Shown in pieces: positions 20,793 to 28,108 of a stretch of 35,964 nucleotides of DNA; position 1 is the stretch's first letter; each line of letters begins with the position of its first letter. The position numbers and the translations under genes were made by a program. The notes beneath the pieces are model-generated. The model was not told the DNA's origin and did not search any database. It saw nothing but the letters and a program-made list of their open reading frames with translations. Origin of the DNA: a virus; IMG/VR virus record IMGVR_UViG_3300026521_000100, positions 1-35,964 of that record; one strand, written 5' to 3'.

Positions 20793-21794
20793 ATGAGTGA
20801 TATTATAGAAAAACCAATTACAGAATTAGATAGATTTAGTAATAATTTAGAAGAATTATTAACAAGTATTGCAGCATTATATAGTGATCAACCAATGTCT
20901 ATTAATGTTAGATATTGGAAACCTAATGCTACTGAACCAACAATAAAATTATTTAAAAATCCAGCACAATATAAATCAGAAATATTAGATGTATTTACAA
21001 TGGATACAGCTTTATTTTTTAGAGAAGTATATATTGATTCAGAAAATGGGGATGACAGTAATACTGGTAATGGAGATGAACCAGTGGCAACTATTAGAGA
21101 AGCTTTTTCAAGATTAAATAATGCTACTCATGGTAGAATTATATTTGCTAATGATTATGAATGGAAAGCTTCAGAATGGAGAAGATGTTTTATTAAAGGT
21201 AAACATATTGAATTATGTAGTTCAACTAATAATAATGATGTCAAATTAACTTTTAATATAAATGAATTTGATTATGATACATTAGGATGTATGATAGAAG
21301 TATTTCCTGGTTCAAGTTTAACTATAGGATTAGATATAGAAGTATTTAATAATTATGATGGAGACCAAGGAGAAGAAATTAAATATGCTATAGGATTAAA
21401 CGGAGGATCATTTTATCAATCAATTAATTATGGTAAATTACAAGCTACAAATAATGATGAAGCTACAGTTATAACATGTAATGATAAAGCAGGAGCTGTA
21501 TATTCATTAGGAGGGGCTTATATTGCAGATTATTTAAAAGCTACAATGAATAACACAGATACATCAAGATTGATTGGTATGACTAAAAATCCAACATCTA
21601 TTATAGTTAAAGCAGCTGATTTATCATCAATTAATGGTGAAAATTTATTAGATAAAGGTATTTTAGCTAAATGGGTAATTACATATCTTGAAAATAATGA
21701 CCCACAAAATGGATTTATATTAAGTCCTAACGATGATACAAGAGCAATTAATGCTGTGTGTAGAGATGAATTCTTACAAAAAGCTTCAGAATAA
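20793..21794 (+). CDS. Beta-helix tail-fibre protein, 333 aa
   Basis: After an alpha-helical N-terminus (residues 1-75) comes the entry motif of a right-handed beta-helix, REVYIDSENGDDSNTGNGDE followed by PVATIREAF (about 84-112), the DUF1565-like 'YVDAxNGDDxNxG...P..TI..A' pattern. The same motif opens the helix of the protein at 23180-24154, so the two are paralogous fibre modules. The middle is Gly/Asn-rich rungs, the end is helical (LLDKGILAKWVITYLENN). Its likely role is a structural arm or receptor-binding fibre; no catalytic residues are recognised. Ribosome site AAAGGATGATTAA. Confidence 0.75.
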   Translation: MSDIIEKPITELDRFSNNLEELLTSIAALYSDQPMSINVRYWKPNATEPTIKLFKNPAQYKSEILDVFTMDTALFFREVYIDSENGDDSNTGNGDEPVATIREAFSRLNNATHGRIIFANDYEWKASEWRRCFIKGKHIELCSSTNNNDVKLTFNINEFDYDTLGCMIEVFPGSSLTIGLDIEVFNNYDGDQGEEIKYAIGLNGGSFYQSINYGKLQATNNDEATVITCNDKAGAVYSLGGAYIADYLKATMNNTDTSRLIGMTKNPTSIIVKAADLSSINGENLLDKGILAKWVITYLENNDPQNGFILSPNDDTRAINAVCRDEFLQKASE

Positions 21795-21810
21795 GGTTAA
21801 GGAGAATTAA

Positions 21811-23178
21811 ATGAATAAAACTATTAAAAAAATAACTGATAATTTTTTTATAGGTACTATAAATCCATTATATAGTACTATTAAATTACCATTAAATAGT
21901 ATTTATATAAATACTATTACTGGAGATATGTATAGGTATGAAGATAAAACTTTTAATAAATTAATGACTTTAAATAATAAAAATTTTACAATTGATTTAT
22001 TAGAAAAACCGGTTGCACCTAAAAAACTATTAATTTATTATGGAGATCCTATTGCTTATAAAGATTTATATAATACTAAATTGATTGCTGATGAAATAAG
22101 TCAATATAACTTATGGGTATGTGGTGATGGATATCAAGATCCTACTCATGAAGCATATAAAACAACTGTACAAATAATTAAACAAGTACGTACAAATGGT
22201 ACTAAAGTGTATGGGTATATTCCTATTGGAGTAAATACTTATAATAGATCTTTAGATGAATTATATACAGCAATTGATAATTGGATTAAAATAGGTGTTG
22301 ATGGTATTTTTATAGATGAGTTTGGATTTGATTATGAAGTATCAAGAGAAAGACAAGTTTCTGTAGTAAATTATATACATAAAAATAAATTACCATATAT
22401 AGCAAATGCTTGGGTATGGGAAGATGTTAATATTGATAATGTAAATGATTTACCTTCAGATTGGGAGAGTGATGATTGGAGAATAGAAAATTACAAAAAA
22501 TATAATCCTAATAATATACCATTACCTAAAACAACTCAAGATGGTTATCTTATTGAAGATTTTTGTATTTCAGAAGAAGGTCCTACTTCAATATGGGATT
22601 TACATGAAAGAGTCTCACATATTATTAATACAAACAAATATAATATGACTATACTAGCAGAAGCTGTTTTACCTGAAAAAAATAATACTATTGATTTCTC
22701 TAAATTAAAAGACTTAACTAATATAGATAAAATCTCTTTATACGTTGGTGCAACAGCAATTTTATATAATTTAGATTATTATGGTATTAATGGATTTTAT
22801 TTTGGGTCAAATGGAATAAATACTTATGATTTTAATTTAATAACATTACCAGATAATATTTATAAAAAAAATTTTACATCGACTGTATACAGTAATTATA
22901 ATATAGGTGAATTTCAAAGAGTGTTTAATAATTTAATATTAAAAGTTATTACTCAAGAAGATACACATACTGTAATAGTTACTGGTTTAAATGATTTAAA
23001 TACAACTAATATATTAAATACAATAACTGATAATTTTTTACATAATGATGGAGATACTATTACTGGTGATTTAATTTACATAAATAATGATAATGGACCT
23101 ATATTAATCGATAGAAAAAATAATAAACAATATAGATTATATATAGAAGATAATACATTAGGTATAGAGGAGGTATAA
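21811..23178 (+). CDS. TIM-barrel glycosidase-like fibre (Spherulin-4/GH114-like)
   Basis: 455 residues. From about residue 70 a TIM barrel of the Spherulation-specific family 4 / GH114 type is suggested: KKLLIYYGDP, YNLWVCGDGYQD, TKVYGYIPIG, VDGIFIDEFGFDY (acidic cluster D/E in the expected position) and ILAEAVLP. GH114-type enzymes cut alpha-1,4-galactosamine polymers; the substrate here is unknown. The C-terminal ~70 residues hold a fibre-type stretch (NDGDTITGDLIY) common in tail-fibre attachment regions. Together with the GH18 protein two gene places upstream, it suggests enzymatic removal of a complex surface glycan. Ribosome site AAGGAGAATTAA. Confidence 0.7.
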   Translation: MNKTIKKITDNFFIGTINPLYSTIKLPLNSIYINTITGDMYRYEDKTFNKLMTLNNKNFTIDLLEKPVAPKKLLIYYGDPIAYKDLYNTKLIADEISQYNLWVCGDGYQDPTHEAYKTTVQIIKQVRTNGTKVYGYIPIGVNTYNRSLDELYTAIDNWIKIGVDGIFIDEFGFDYEVSRERQVSVVNYIHKNKLPYIANAWVWEDVNIDNVNDLPSDWESDDWRIENYKKYNPNNIPLPKTTQDGYLIEDFCISEEGPTSIWDLHERVSHIINTNKYNMTILAEAVLPEKNNTIDFSKLKDLTNIDKISLYVGATAILYNLDYYGINGFYFGSNGINTYDFNLITLPDNIYKKNFTSTVYSNYNIGEFQRVFNNLILKVITQEDTHTVIVTGLNDLNTTNILNTITDNFLHNDGDTITGDLIYINNDNGPILIDRKNNKQYRLYIEDNTLGIEEV

Positions 23179-23179
23179 T

Positions 23180-24154
23180 ATGGCTAGTGGAGATAAATTA
23201 ACAATATTTGATATGATAAAAAATCTAGACGGCGAAGGTAGTGGATTAGATGCTGATAAAATAGATGCCATTGATAGTACACAATTTATTAGAAGCGACA
23301 TTAATGACGTCGTTAATGGTATATTAACATTTAAACAAAGTAGTAATTATACTACTTTTACTCCTATAAGAGTTTTTGGACAAGATTTAATGTATAGAAC
23401 TTTTTATGTTGATGCTGAAAATGGGGATGATACAAATGATGGAAGTTCATCAGCTCCTTTTAAAACGATAGGTAAAGCATTTAATGCTACTCCTATAGGA
23501 GGATTTTCAGAAATAACTATAATTGGAGATTATACTTTAGAAAAAAATGAATATGTTGGAATAAATAAAACAATATTAATTGTTATTAGTGATGGACATA
23601 AATTTACTGCGAAATGGTACGAATATAATGATACTGCTGCATTATATCATATTGATTTTTCTTATTCTTCGTTAGGAATTAGATTAGTTCAAACTGATAC
23701 CAATGGGGATAATCCTTCTCAAATTGTCATTCCTGAAAATGACACTGGTAAAGATAAATCAATATATCTTAGAGATTTATTTCATTTAACTACTTATTAC
23801 AAAACACATACTTCTAATTTACTTATTCAAACATATAGTGTTGTAAGTGGGACTGTAATAGAGATAAATGATGGAGTATTTACGAGTGTATATAAAAGCA
23901 ATTATAATTGGGGAAATTTTTCTTTTGGTTTTACATTACATTCTAATGTAGATATAGTAGTAAATACAGCTAATAATGCTTTATTAGCTGATTTTGGTAA
24001 TAAAACAGGAATTTTACAATTTGCTACACAAGGTAGTATTAAAAATCAAGATGGAGATAGTATAACTTTAAAAGATATTGTTTCTGGAATAGTAAAAGAT
24101 GCAGATAGTGGTAATCCTATAAATTTAATTAGTAATTTTAATTTCAGTGATTAA
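23180..24154 (+). CDS. Tail-fibre protein with beta-helix, 324 aa
   Basis: N-terminal fibre-type repeat (GSGLDADKIDAIDSTQFIRS, then VVNGILTF) as in many phage tail fibres, followed by the DUF1565-like beta-helix entry FYVDAENGDDTNDGSSSAPF with KTIGKAF (about residues 73-100). It is paralogous to 20793-21794 in this module but has a different N-terminal attachment region. The start codon is placed by GAGGAGGTATAAT-ATG, one base after the previous stop. It probably forms the outer part of a branched fibre. Confidence 0.75.
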   Translation: MASGDKLTIFDMIKNLDGEGSGLDADKIDAIDSTQFIRSDINDVVNGILTFKQSSNYTTFTPIRVFGQDLMYRTFYVDAENGDDTNDGSSSAPFKTIGKAFNATPIGGFSEITIIGDYTLEKNEYVGINKTILIVISDGHKFTAKWYEYNDTAALYHIDFSYSSLGIRLVQTDTNGDNPSQIVIPENDTGKDKSIYLRDLFHLTTYYKTHTSNLLIQTYSVVSGTVIEINDGVFTSVYKSNYNWGNFSFGFTLHSNVDIVVNTANNALLADFGNKTGILQFATQGSIKNQDGDSITLKDIVSGIVKDADSGNPINLISNFNFSD

Positions 24155-24165
24155 GGAGAAATAGA

Positions 24166-24612
24166 ATGATTAAACAAATAAAAATAAACAATCAAATACA
24201 CACAAACATAGAATCTTATTATATAGACGAAGAAGGGAATAAAATTTGGAATATTCCTTCTGATTTAGAAACTTTAAGAACAGCTACAATAGATACTTTT
24301 AATTGGCTAATACAAAGAGCTGTTAAAAAAACAGCTGAAAGTCAGGCAGGTTTATCTGCTTCTAATTCAAAAGCGATAGCACTTGTAATTAAACTTCTTG
24401 ATGCTCAAAACCCAGACACAAGCACTTTAACAGATTTAGAAAAAAGTGCTTACGATAAAATGCTTAATTTAGCAAATGCTGGATATAGCGATAGCGAACT
24501 TTTAAATAATGTTTTAGATGCTGTAACTACAAATATTACAGAGTATTCAGAAAAAATAGATGCAGCAGTTAAAGCTGAGAGTGTAGATGAACTTATAGGA
24601 CTTTTAAGTTGA
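24166..24612 (+). CDS. Hypothetical helical protein, 148 aa (fibre/lysis junction)
   Basis: The start (MIKQIKINNQIHTNIESYYI) is polar; from residue 35 it is helical and Ala/Leu-rich (VKKTAESQAGLSASNSKAIA, TLTDLEKSAYDKMLNLANAG). The ribosome site is AAGGAGAAATAG. Codon choice (more CTT, GCT, AGC, GCG) differs visibly from the upstream fibre genes and resembles the next few lysis genes, suggesting that this block came from another genome, for example a prophage of the host. It may be a fibre-assembly or hinge protein; unrecognised. Confidence 0.65.
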   Translation: MIKQIKINNQIHTNIESYYIDEEGNKIWNIPSDLETLRTATIDTFNWLIQRAVKKTAESQAGLSASNSKAIALVIKLLDAQNPDTSTLTDLEKSAYDKMLNLANAGYSDSELLNNVLDAVTTNITEYSEKIDAAVKAESVDELIGLLS

Positions 24613-24938
24613 AATATAGCGATGTAGTTTTACAACCTTTAAGAGAACATAAATTTAAACTTATAAAAGATTTAAAGTATAAAGATGTTATAATCAAAAA
24701 AGGTTTTAGAACAGATGGAGCAAGTGTCCCAAGAATTTTTTGGTTCTTATTTCCTCCAAATCGCACAGACTACTTACCATGTGCAATTATACATGATTAT
24801 CTTTGTGATAAAGAGGAATATAAAAAAGCAGATAAATGCTTTAAGCAATGTTTAGAAGAATTAAAAGTAGATAAATTTAGTAGAACTTTAATGTATTGGG
24901 CTGTTAGAATTTATCATAAAATTAAATATGGAGTTTAA
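24609..24938 (+). CDS. DUF1353-family protein
   Basis: 109 residues. The DUF1353 signature is clear: GFRTDGASVPRIFWFLFPPN (residues 32-51) and AIIHDYLCDKEEYKKADKCF (59-78), with a conserved His-Asp. The start is TTG (overlapping the previous stop as TTGA); no ATG would keep the conserved N-terminus. DUF1353 proteins are common in phage lysis/tail modules; their biochemistry is unknown, though a hydrolase-like HD arrangement has been noted by motif. Confidence 0.85.
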   Translation: MKYSDVVLQPLREHKFKLIKDLKYKDVIIKKGFRTDGASVPRIFWFLFPPNRTDYLPCAIIHDYLCDKEEYKKADKCFKQCLEELKVDKFSRTLMYWAVRIYHKIKYGV

Positions 24939-25052
24939 ATGTCAGAATATGATTTAATTATTTGGGAATTTGTTATTTTAATAATATTAATTTTATTTCA
25001 CACTTTAATATGTATTATATGTAAATTTAATAAAAAGGGTTTAAATGGTTAA
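24939..25052 (+). CDS. Single-span membrane peptide, 37 aa
   Basis: Frame MSEYDLIIWEFVILIILILF followed by HTLICIICKFNKKG: a polar N-terminus, one strongly hydrophobic span (residues 6-28) and a basic cytoplasmic-type end, with two Cys. It starts on the last base of the DUF1353 stop codon region (TAAATG) and overlaps the next gene by 8 bases. In the lysis cassette it could be a pinholin, antiholin or spanin-like part. Confidence 0.6.
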   Translation: MSEYDLIIWEFVILIILILFHTLICIICKFNKKGLNG

Positions 25053-25407
25053 ATATGAACAAATAAAAGATATACCAATAACTCTATATATTATAGTTTT
25101 CGGTTTTGGTATATGGGGAGCAATATTAAATTATTTTAAAAGAGAACAAGATGGTATAGATAGAACTATCGCTCAGAAAATAGGTAATTTTCTTTTAGAT
25201 ATGATTAGTTCTATGGGACTTAGTGTTTTAAGTTTCTTGAGCCTTATAGGGCTTGGATTTAATGAAATAGTAGCAGTAGCTTTTTCAGGATGGATAGCAC
25301 ATCAAGGAACTAGAGCAGTTTATTTAATAGAGTTACTCATAGCAGAGAAAGTTGGTTCTAAAAAACTACAAGAAGAAGCAAACAATAAATTTAAAAAGGA
25401 AAAATAA
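25045..25407 (+). CDS. Holin-like membrane protein, 120 aa
   Basis: Three hydrophobic segments (about residues 9-29, 46-66, 70-95), a polar N-terminus and a lysine-rich tail, resembling the LydA/phage_holin_3 group of inner-membrane pore formers. The motif GLGFNEIVAVAFSGWIAHQG in the last span is characteristic of this group. The ribosome site AAAGGG lies in the previous gene. It sits with a second holin-like gene and an endolysin. A holin or antiholin role is inferred from topology and context. Confidence 0.75.
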   Translation: MVKYEQIKDIPITLYIIVFGFGIWGAILNYFKREQDGIDRTIAQKIGNFLLDMISSMGLSVLSFLSLIGLGFNEIVAVAFSGWIAHQGTRAVYLIELLIAEKVGSKKLQEEANNKFKKEK

Positions 25408-25408
25408 A

Positions 25409-25801
25409 ATGGGTGGTATATTAGCAAGTTTAGTCCCTAATATTGTAAATAAAGCAATGGACTATATTGGGGATAAATTTAAAAGTGATGAAGAAAAACA
25501 AGCAGTTAAAACAAAGTTAGAAATGGAAGTAAAACAGCAAATTCAAACTGCTTGGCAGCAAGAACAAGAACAACTTACCAAAAGATTACAACTTGATATG
25601 GAGTCTGATAGTTGGTTATCTAAAAATGTAAGACCTTTAACTCTTATTTATTTAATGATTTTATTTACATTAGCCTTTTTTAGAAATGTTCCTGAACAAA
25701 CATTACAATTATTACAGAACTTATTAATGACTGTATTTGTTTTTTACTTTGGTTCTAGAACATTAGAAAAAATTACTAAAATAGTTAAAAAAGGAGTTTA
25801 A
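25409..25801 (+). CDS. 3-TM-family holin-like protein, 130 aa
   Basis: The start at 25409 has the ribosome site AAAAAGGAAAAATAAA; a longer frame from 25352 runs through the previous gene and is not used. The N-terminus is amphipathic (GGILASLVPNIVNKAMDYIG), followed by a charged Gln/Glu-rich helix (residues 25-65), SWLSKNVRPLTLIYLMILF and a last span LLQNLLMTVFVFYFGSRTLE. This is the layout of the 'holin of 3TMs' family. With the preceding holin-like gene it may work as a holin/antiholin pair. Confidence 0.75.
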   Translation: MGGILASLVPNIVNKAMDYIGDKFKSDEEKQAVKTKLEMEVKQQIQTAWQQEQEQLTKRLQLDMESDSWLSKNVRPLTLIYLMILFTLAFFRNVPEQTLQLLQNLLMTVFVFYFGSRTLEKITKIVKKGV

Positions 25802-25802
25802 A

Positions 25803-26210
25803 ATGAAAAGTAAATATTTTAAAATATATGAATTAGTTCCTGAACATATTTATAAAAAGTTTGGTGAAAAAGCATGGATGTTTATTGATCCAAGATTAAT
25901 AGAAATGATAGATTTATTAAAAGAAGATTTTCCTAAAGGAACTATTACAATAAATAATTATTTCTGGAAAGGAAAAAGAAACTGGTCAGGACTTAGAGTT
26001 GCTGGATGTCCTTATTATTCTGAAACTAGTCAACATTCTTTCGGTAGAGCTGTAGACTGTATCTTCAGCACTTATGATGTAGAAGATGTAAGAAAACACA
26101 TTATGGACAATCTAGATAGATATAAATATATAAAAGGTATCGAACTGGATGTAAGTTGGCTACATATAGATGTAAGAAATACAGATAAGTTAATAACTTT
26201 TAAAGCTTAA
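25803..26210 (+). CDS. Endolysin, M15-type peptidase
   Basis: 135-residue zinc peptidase domain: TSQHSFGRAVDCIF (about residues 76-89, the S-x-H-x-x-G-x-A-x-D metal site with H79 and D86) and ELDVSWLHIDVRNT near the end (catalytic acid and the third ligand His). M15 enzymes cut peptide bonds in the peptidoglycan stem. There is no signal peptide and no separate binding domain, so it needs the holins to reach the wall. It starts one base after the previous gene's stop with AAAGGAGTTTAAA. Confidence 0.88.
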   Translation: MKSKYFKIYELVPEHIYKKFGEKAWMFIDPRLIEMIDLLKEDFPKGTITINNYFWKGKRNWSGLRVAGCPYYSETSQHSFGRAVDCIFSTYDVEDVRKHIMDNLDRYKYIKGIELDVSWLHIDVRNTDKLITFKA

Positions 26211-26221
26211 AGGAGATATAA

Positions 26222-27100
26222 ATGGGTTTAAAAATAGGTTATGAACCAAAGATATATGGATTACATCCTAATATTATTTCTCTTGGTTCATTCGAAAGAG
26301 ATGGATCGTATCCTTATGTTTACAATAATGAACAAGCAGCAATTATTTTAGAAGATTTAGATACTAATTTTAAGTGTATTATTAATAATAATATAACTGC
26401 ATTTAAAAAAGTACAATATAAAGGACAATTTTATACTGTTCCTGTAGTTACTAATCAAATAGAATATACTATTTTAAATGATATTGCTAAAAATAATAAT
26501 GCTAAATTATCTATTTTAAATGTTATGCAAATATATAAAGCAATAGCTACTGGGTTAGATATTAATGGTATGTTACTATTTGGATTTAGATATGATCAAG
26601 ATCCTGAGAAAGATTATAAATTTAAAACTATTGGGTTAAGAGGTATTTATGGAAATAATAATAATCAATATGGTGTTTTCTTATGGGGTGAAGCATTACA
26701 ATATAATAAACTTGACTCAGATGGTAATGAATCTGAAGATGGAGAAGTTACAATTACTTCATTAACTAAAACAACTAAATCTTTTTATACATATGATTAT
26801 TCATTAGAATATTTAACTATGATGACTACTTTTGAATATGATTCTACTAATAACCAATTAAATATCGAATATGCTTCTGTAGAAAAACAACCTACAGGTG
26901 AAAGATTAATTGATTTACAATTAGCGTTAAATTGTGATAGTGATAATGCTGACTTTGATCCAAGTAAAATATTTAAATTTATAACTATGCCTGAATTACA
27001 TAATAAAATGGATTATAGTTATTATCATATTAAAACATTTGGAGATAAATTAGATTTTTCAACTTTAGAACATCAATCAAATATTATTGTAGCATTATGA
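26222..27100 (+). CDS. Virion protein, 292 aa, unassigned
   Basis: Beta-rich protein with aromatic strands (FGFRYDQDPEKDYKFKTIGL, NQYGVFLWGEALQYNK). No catalytic motif, membrane span or coiled coil is seen. Strong ribosome site (AAAGGAGATATAA). Placed after the lysis block and before the coiled-coil and GNAT-like proteins, it is probably a tail-tube or appendage part comparable to N4 gp65-gp66 in position, but similarity cannot be confirmed. Confidence 0.7.
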   Translation: MGLKIGYEPKIYGLHPNIISLGSFERDGSYPYVYNNEQAAIILEDLDTNFKCIINNNITAFKKVQYKGQFYTVPVVTNQIEYTILNDIAKNNNAKLSILNVMQIYKAIATGLDINGMLLFGFRYDQDPEKDYKFKTIGLRGIYGNNNNQYGVFLWGEALQYNKLDSDGNESEDGEVTITSLTKTTKSFYTYDYSLEYLTMMTTFEYDSTNNQLNIEYASVEKQPTGERLIDLQLALNCDSDNADFDPSKIFKFITMPELHNKMDYSYYHIKTFGDKLDFSTLEHQSNIIVAL

Positions 27101-27106
27101 TATAAT
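27098..27106 (+). promoter_or_regulatory. Extended -10 promoter TGATATAAT
   Basis: TGA-TATAAT overlapping the stop codon of the previous gene, 20 bases before the coiled-coil protein. The spacing to the start codon is short, so the leader would be only ~12 bases. Confidence 0.45.
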
Positions 27107-27126
27107 AAGAATAAAAAGGATTTATA

Positions 27127-27636
27127 ATGGCATATGATATAGATCAAGTTTTAGATGTATTTGATAAATTAGCAGATAAAGTTACAAGTCATTTAGATAT
27201 TCAATTTAATAAAAATAGAATTAAAGGTACTGAATATGCAAGTGTATATAGCACTTTAATGAATACTATACTACAATTAAGTATTGATACTCCTATTAAA
27301 GAATTACAAGTTGAAAATAGTAAAAAAGATTTAGATGTAAAAACTAAACAAATTGAGGTTAATGATTCTCAAATACATTTATACCAAGCTGAAACAATGC
27401 ATTTTAATAAACAAGATAAGTTTATAGACAAACAAATGACTCAAATTGATAAAGACATTGAAGTAAAAGATAGACAAATTGAAGGATTTAATGATAGAAT
27501 GAAATTAGATTTATTTAAATCACAATTAGATTCTTGGTCAATGATGTTTTCATCTGGTATGTTAGACACTAAACCAAATATTATTAGTAATGACGAAGTA
27601 TCTTCTTTATATAATGATATTAAAGCAGGAATATAA
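27127..27636 (+). CDS. Coiled-coil virion protein, 169 aa
   Basis: Helical throughout, with a long heptad-type region (residues 60-140) rich in Gln, Lys and Asp (KKDLDVKTKQIEVNDSQIHL, DKDIEVKDRQIEGFNDRMKL). The repeating 'K-x-Q-I-x-V/G' pattern resembles N4- and T7-type internal/neck proteins made of long helices. Ribosome site AAAAAGGATTTATA. It is likely a structural or ejected protein; no enzyme motif. Confidence 0.7.
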   Translation: MAYDIDQVLDVFDKLADKVTSHLDIQFNKNRIKGTEYASVYSTLMNTILQLSIDTPIKELQVENSKKDLDVKTKQIEVNDSQIHLYQAETMHFNKQDKFIDKQMTQIDKDIEVKDRQIEGFNDRMKLDLFKSQLDSWSMMFSSGMLDTKPNIISNDEVSSLYNDIKAGI

Positions 27637-27638
27637 AT

Positions 27639-28106
27639 ATGACAGTAGAATATACTGAAGACAGTGAATATTTTTTAAATATCGTTAAAGGATTAGAATA
27701 TAAAGAAAATGATATAAAAGAAGCTCAAGAATTACTTTACCCTAAATTAGACGTTCAAGTATATGATGTCTTAATATCAGCTCCTAATAGGTGGGCTGAT
27801 CATTACTTGATTAAAGACGATAATAATGATGATAAAATAGTGTGTACTATTACTTTAGATCGTAATAATAATTTACATTATTTTGTTACTAAAGATTTAA
27901 CTACAGCAAATGCATTATCATTTGTAAAAACTATTAAAACTTTAGCTGATAAAGTACTTGAATGTAGAAAAGTTTTATTCGTTACTACTGCTAATTGGTA
28001 TGAAGAAGCTATTAAATTTAATAAACTTATTGGATTTAAAATTTTAAAAAGTAGCAATGGTAAAGGGTTTACTACATGGTATTATGCTAAAACAGAAGGG
28101 CATTAA
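27639..28106 (+). CDS. GNAT-fold-like virion protein, 155 aa
   Basis: The order of segments follows an acetyltransferase fold: KIVCTITLDRNNNLHYFVTK, helix ANALSFVKTIKTLADKVLEC, strand RKVLFVTTANWYEEA and the terminal FNKLIGFKILK (the typical 'N/F-x-x-x-GF' GNAT end). The acetyl-CoA-binding Q/RxxGxG/A loop is not evident, so it may be inactive. T7 gp13 and related internal-virion A proteins share this acetyltransferase-like fold and the position before large virion proteins. Confidence 0.6.
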   Translation: MTVEYTEDSEYFLNIVKGLEYKENDIKEAQELLYPKLDVQVYDVLISAPNRWADHYLIKDDNNDDKIVCTITLDRNNNLHYFVTKDLTTANALSFVKTIKTLADKVLECRKVLFVTTANWYEEAIKFNKLIGFKILKSSNGKGFTTWYYAKTEGH

Positions 28107-28108
28107 AT

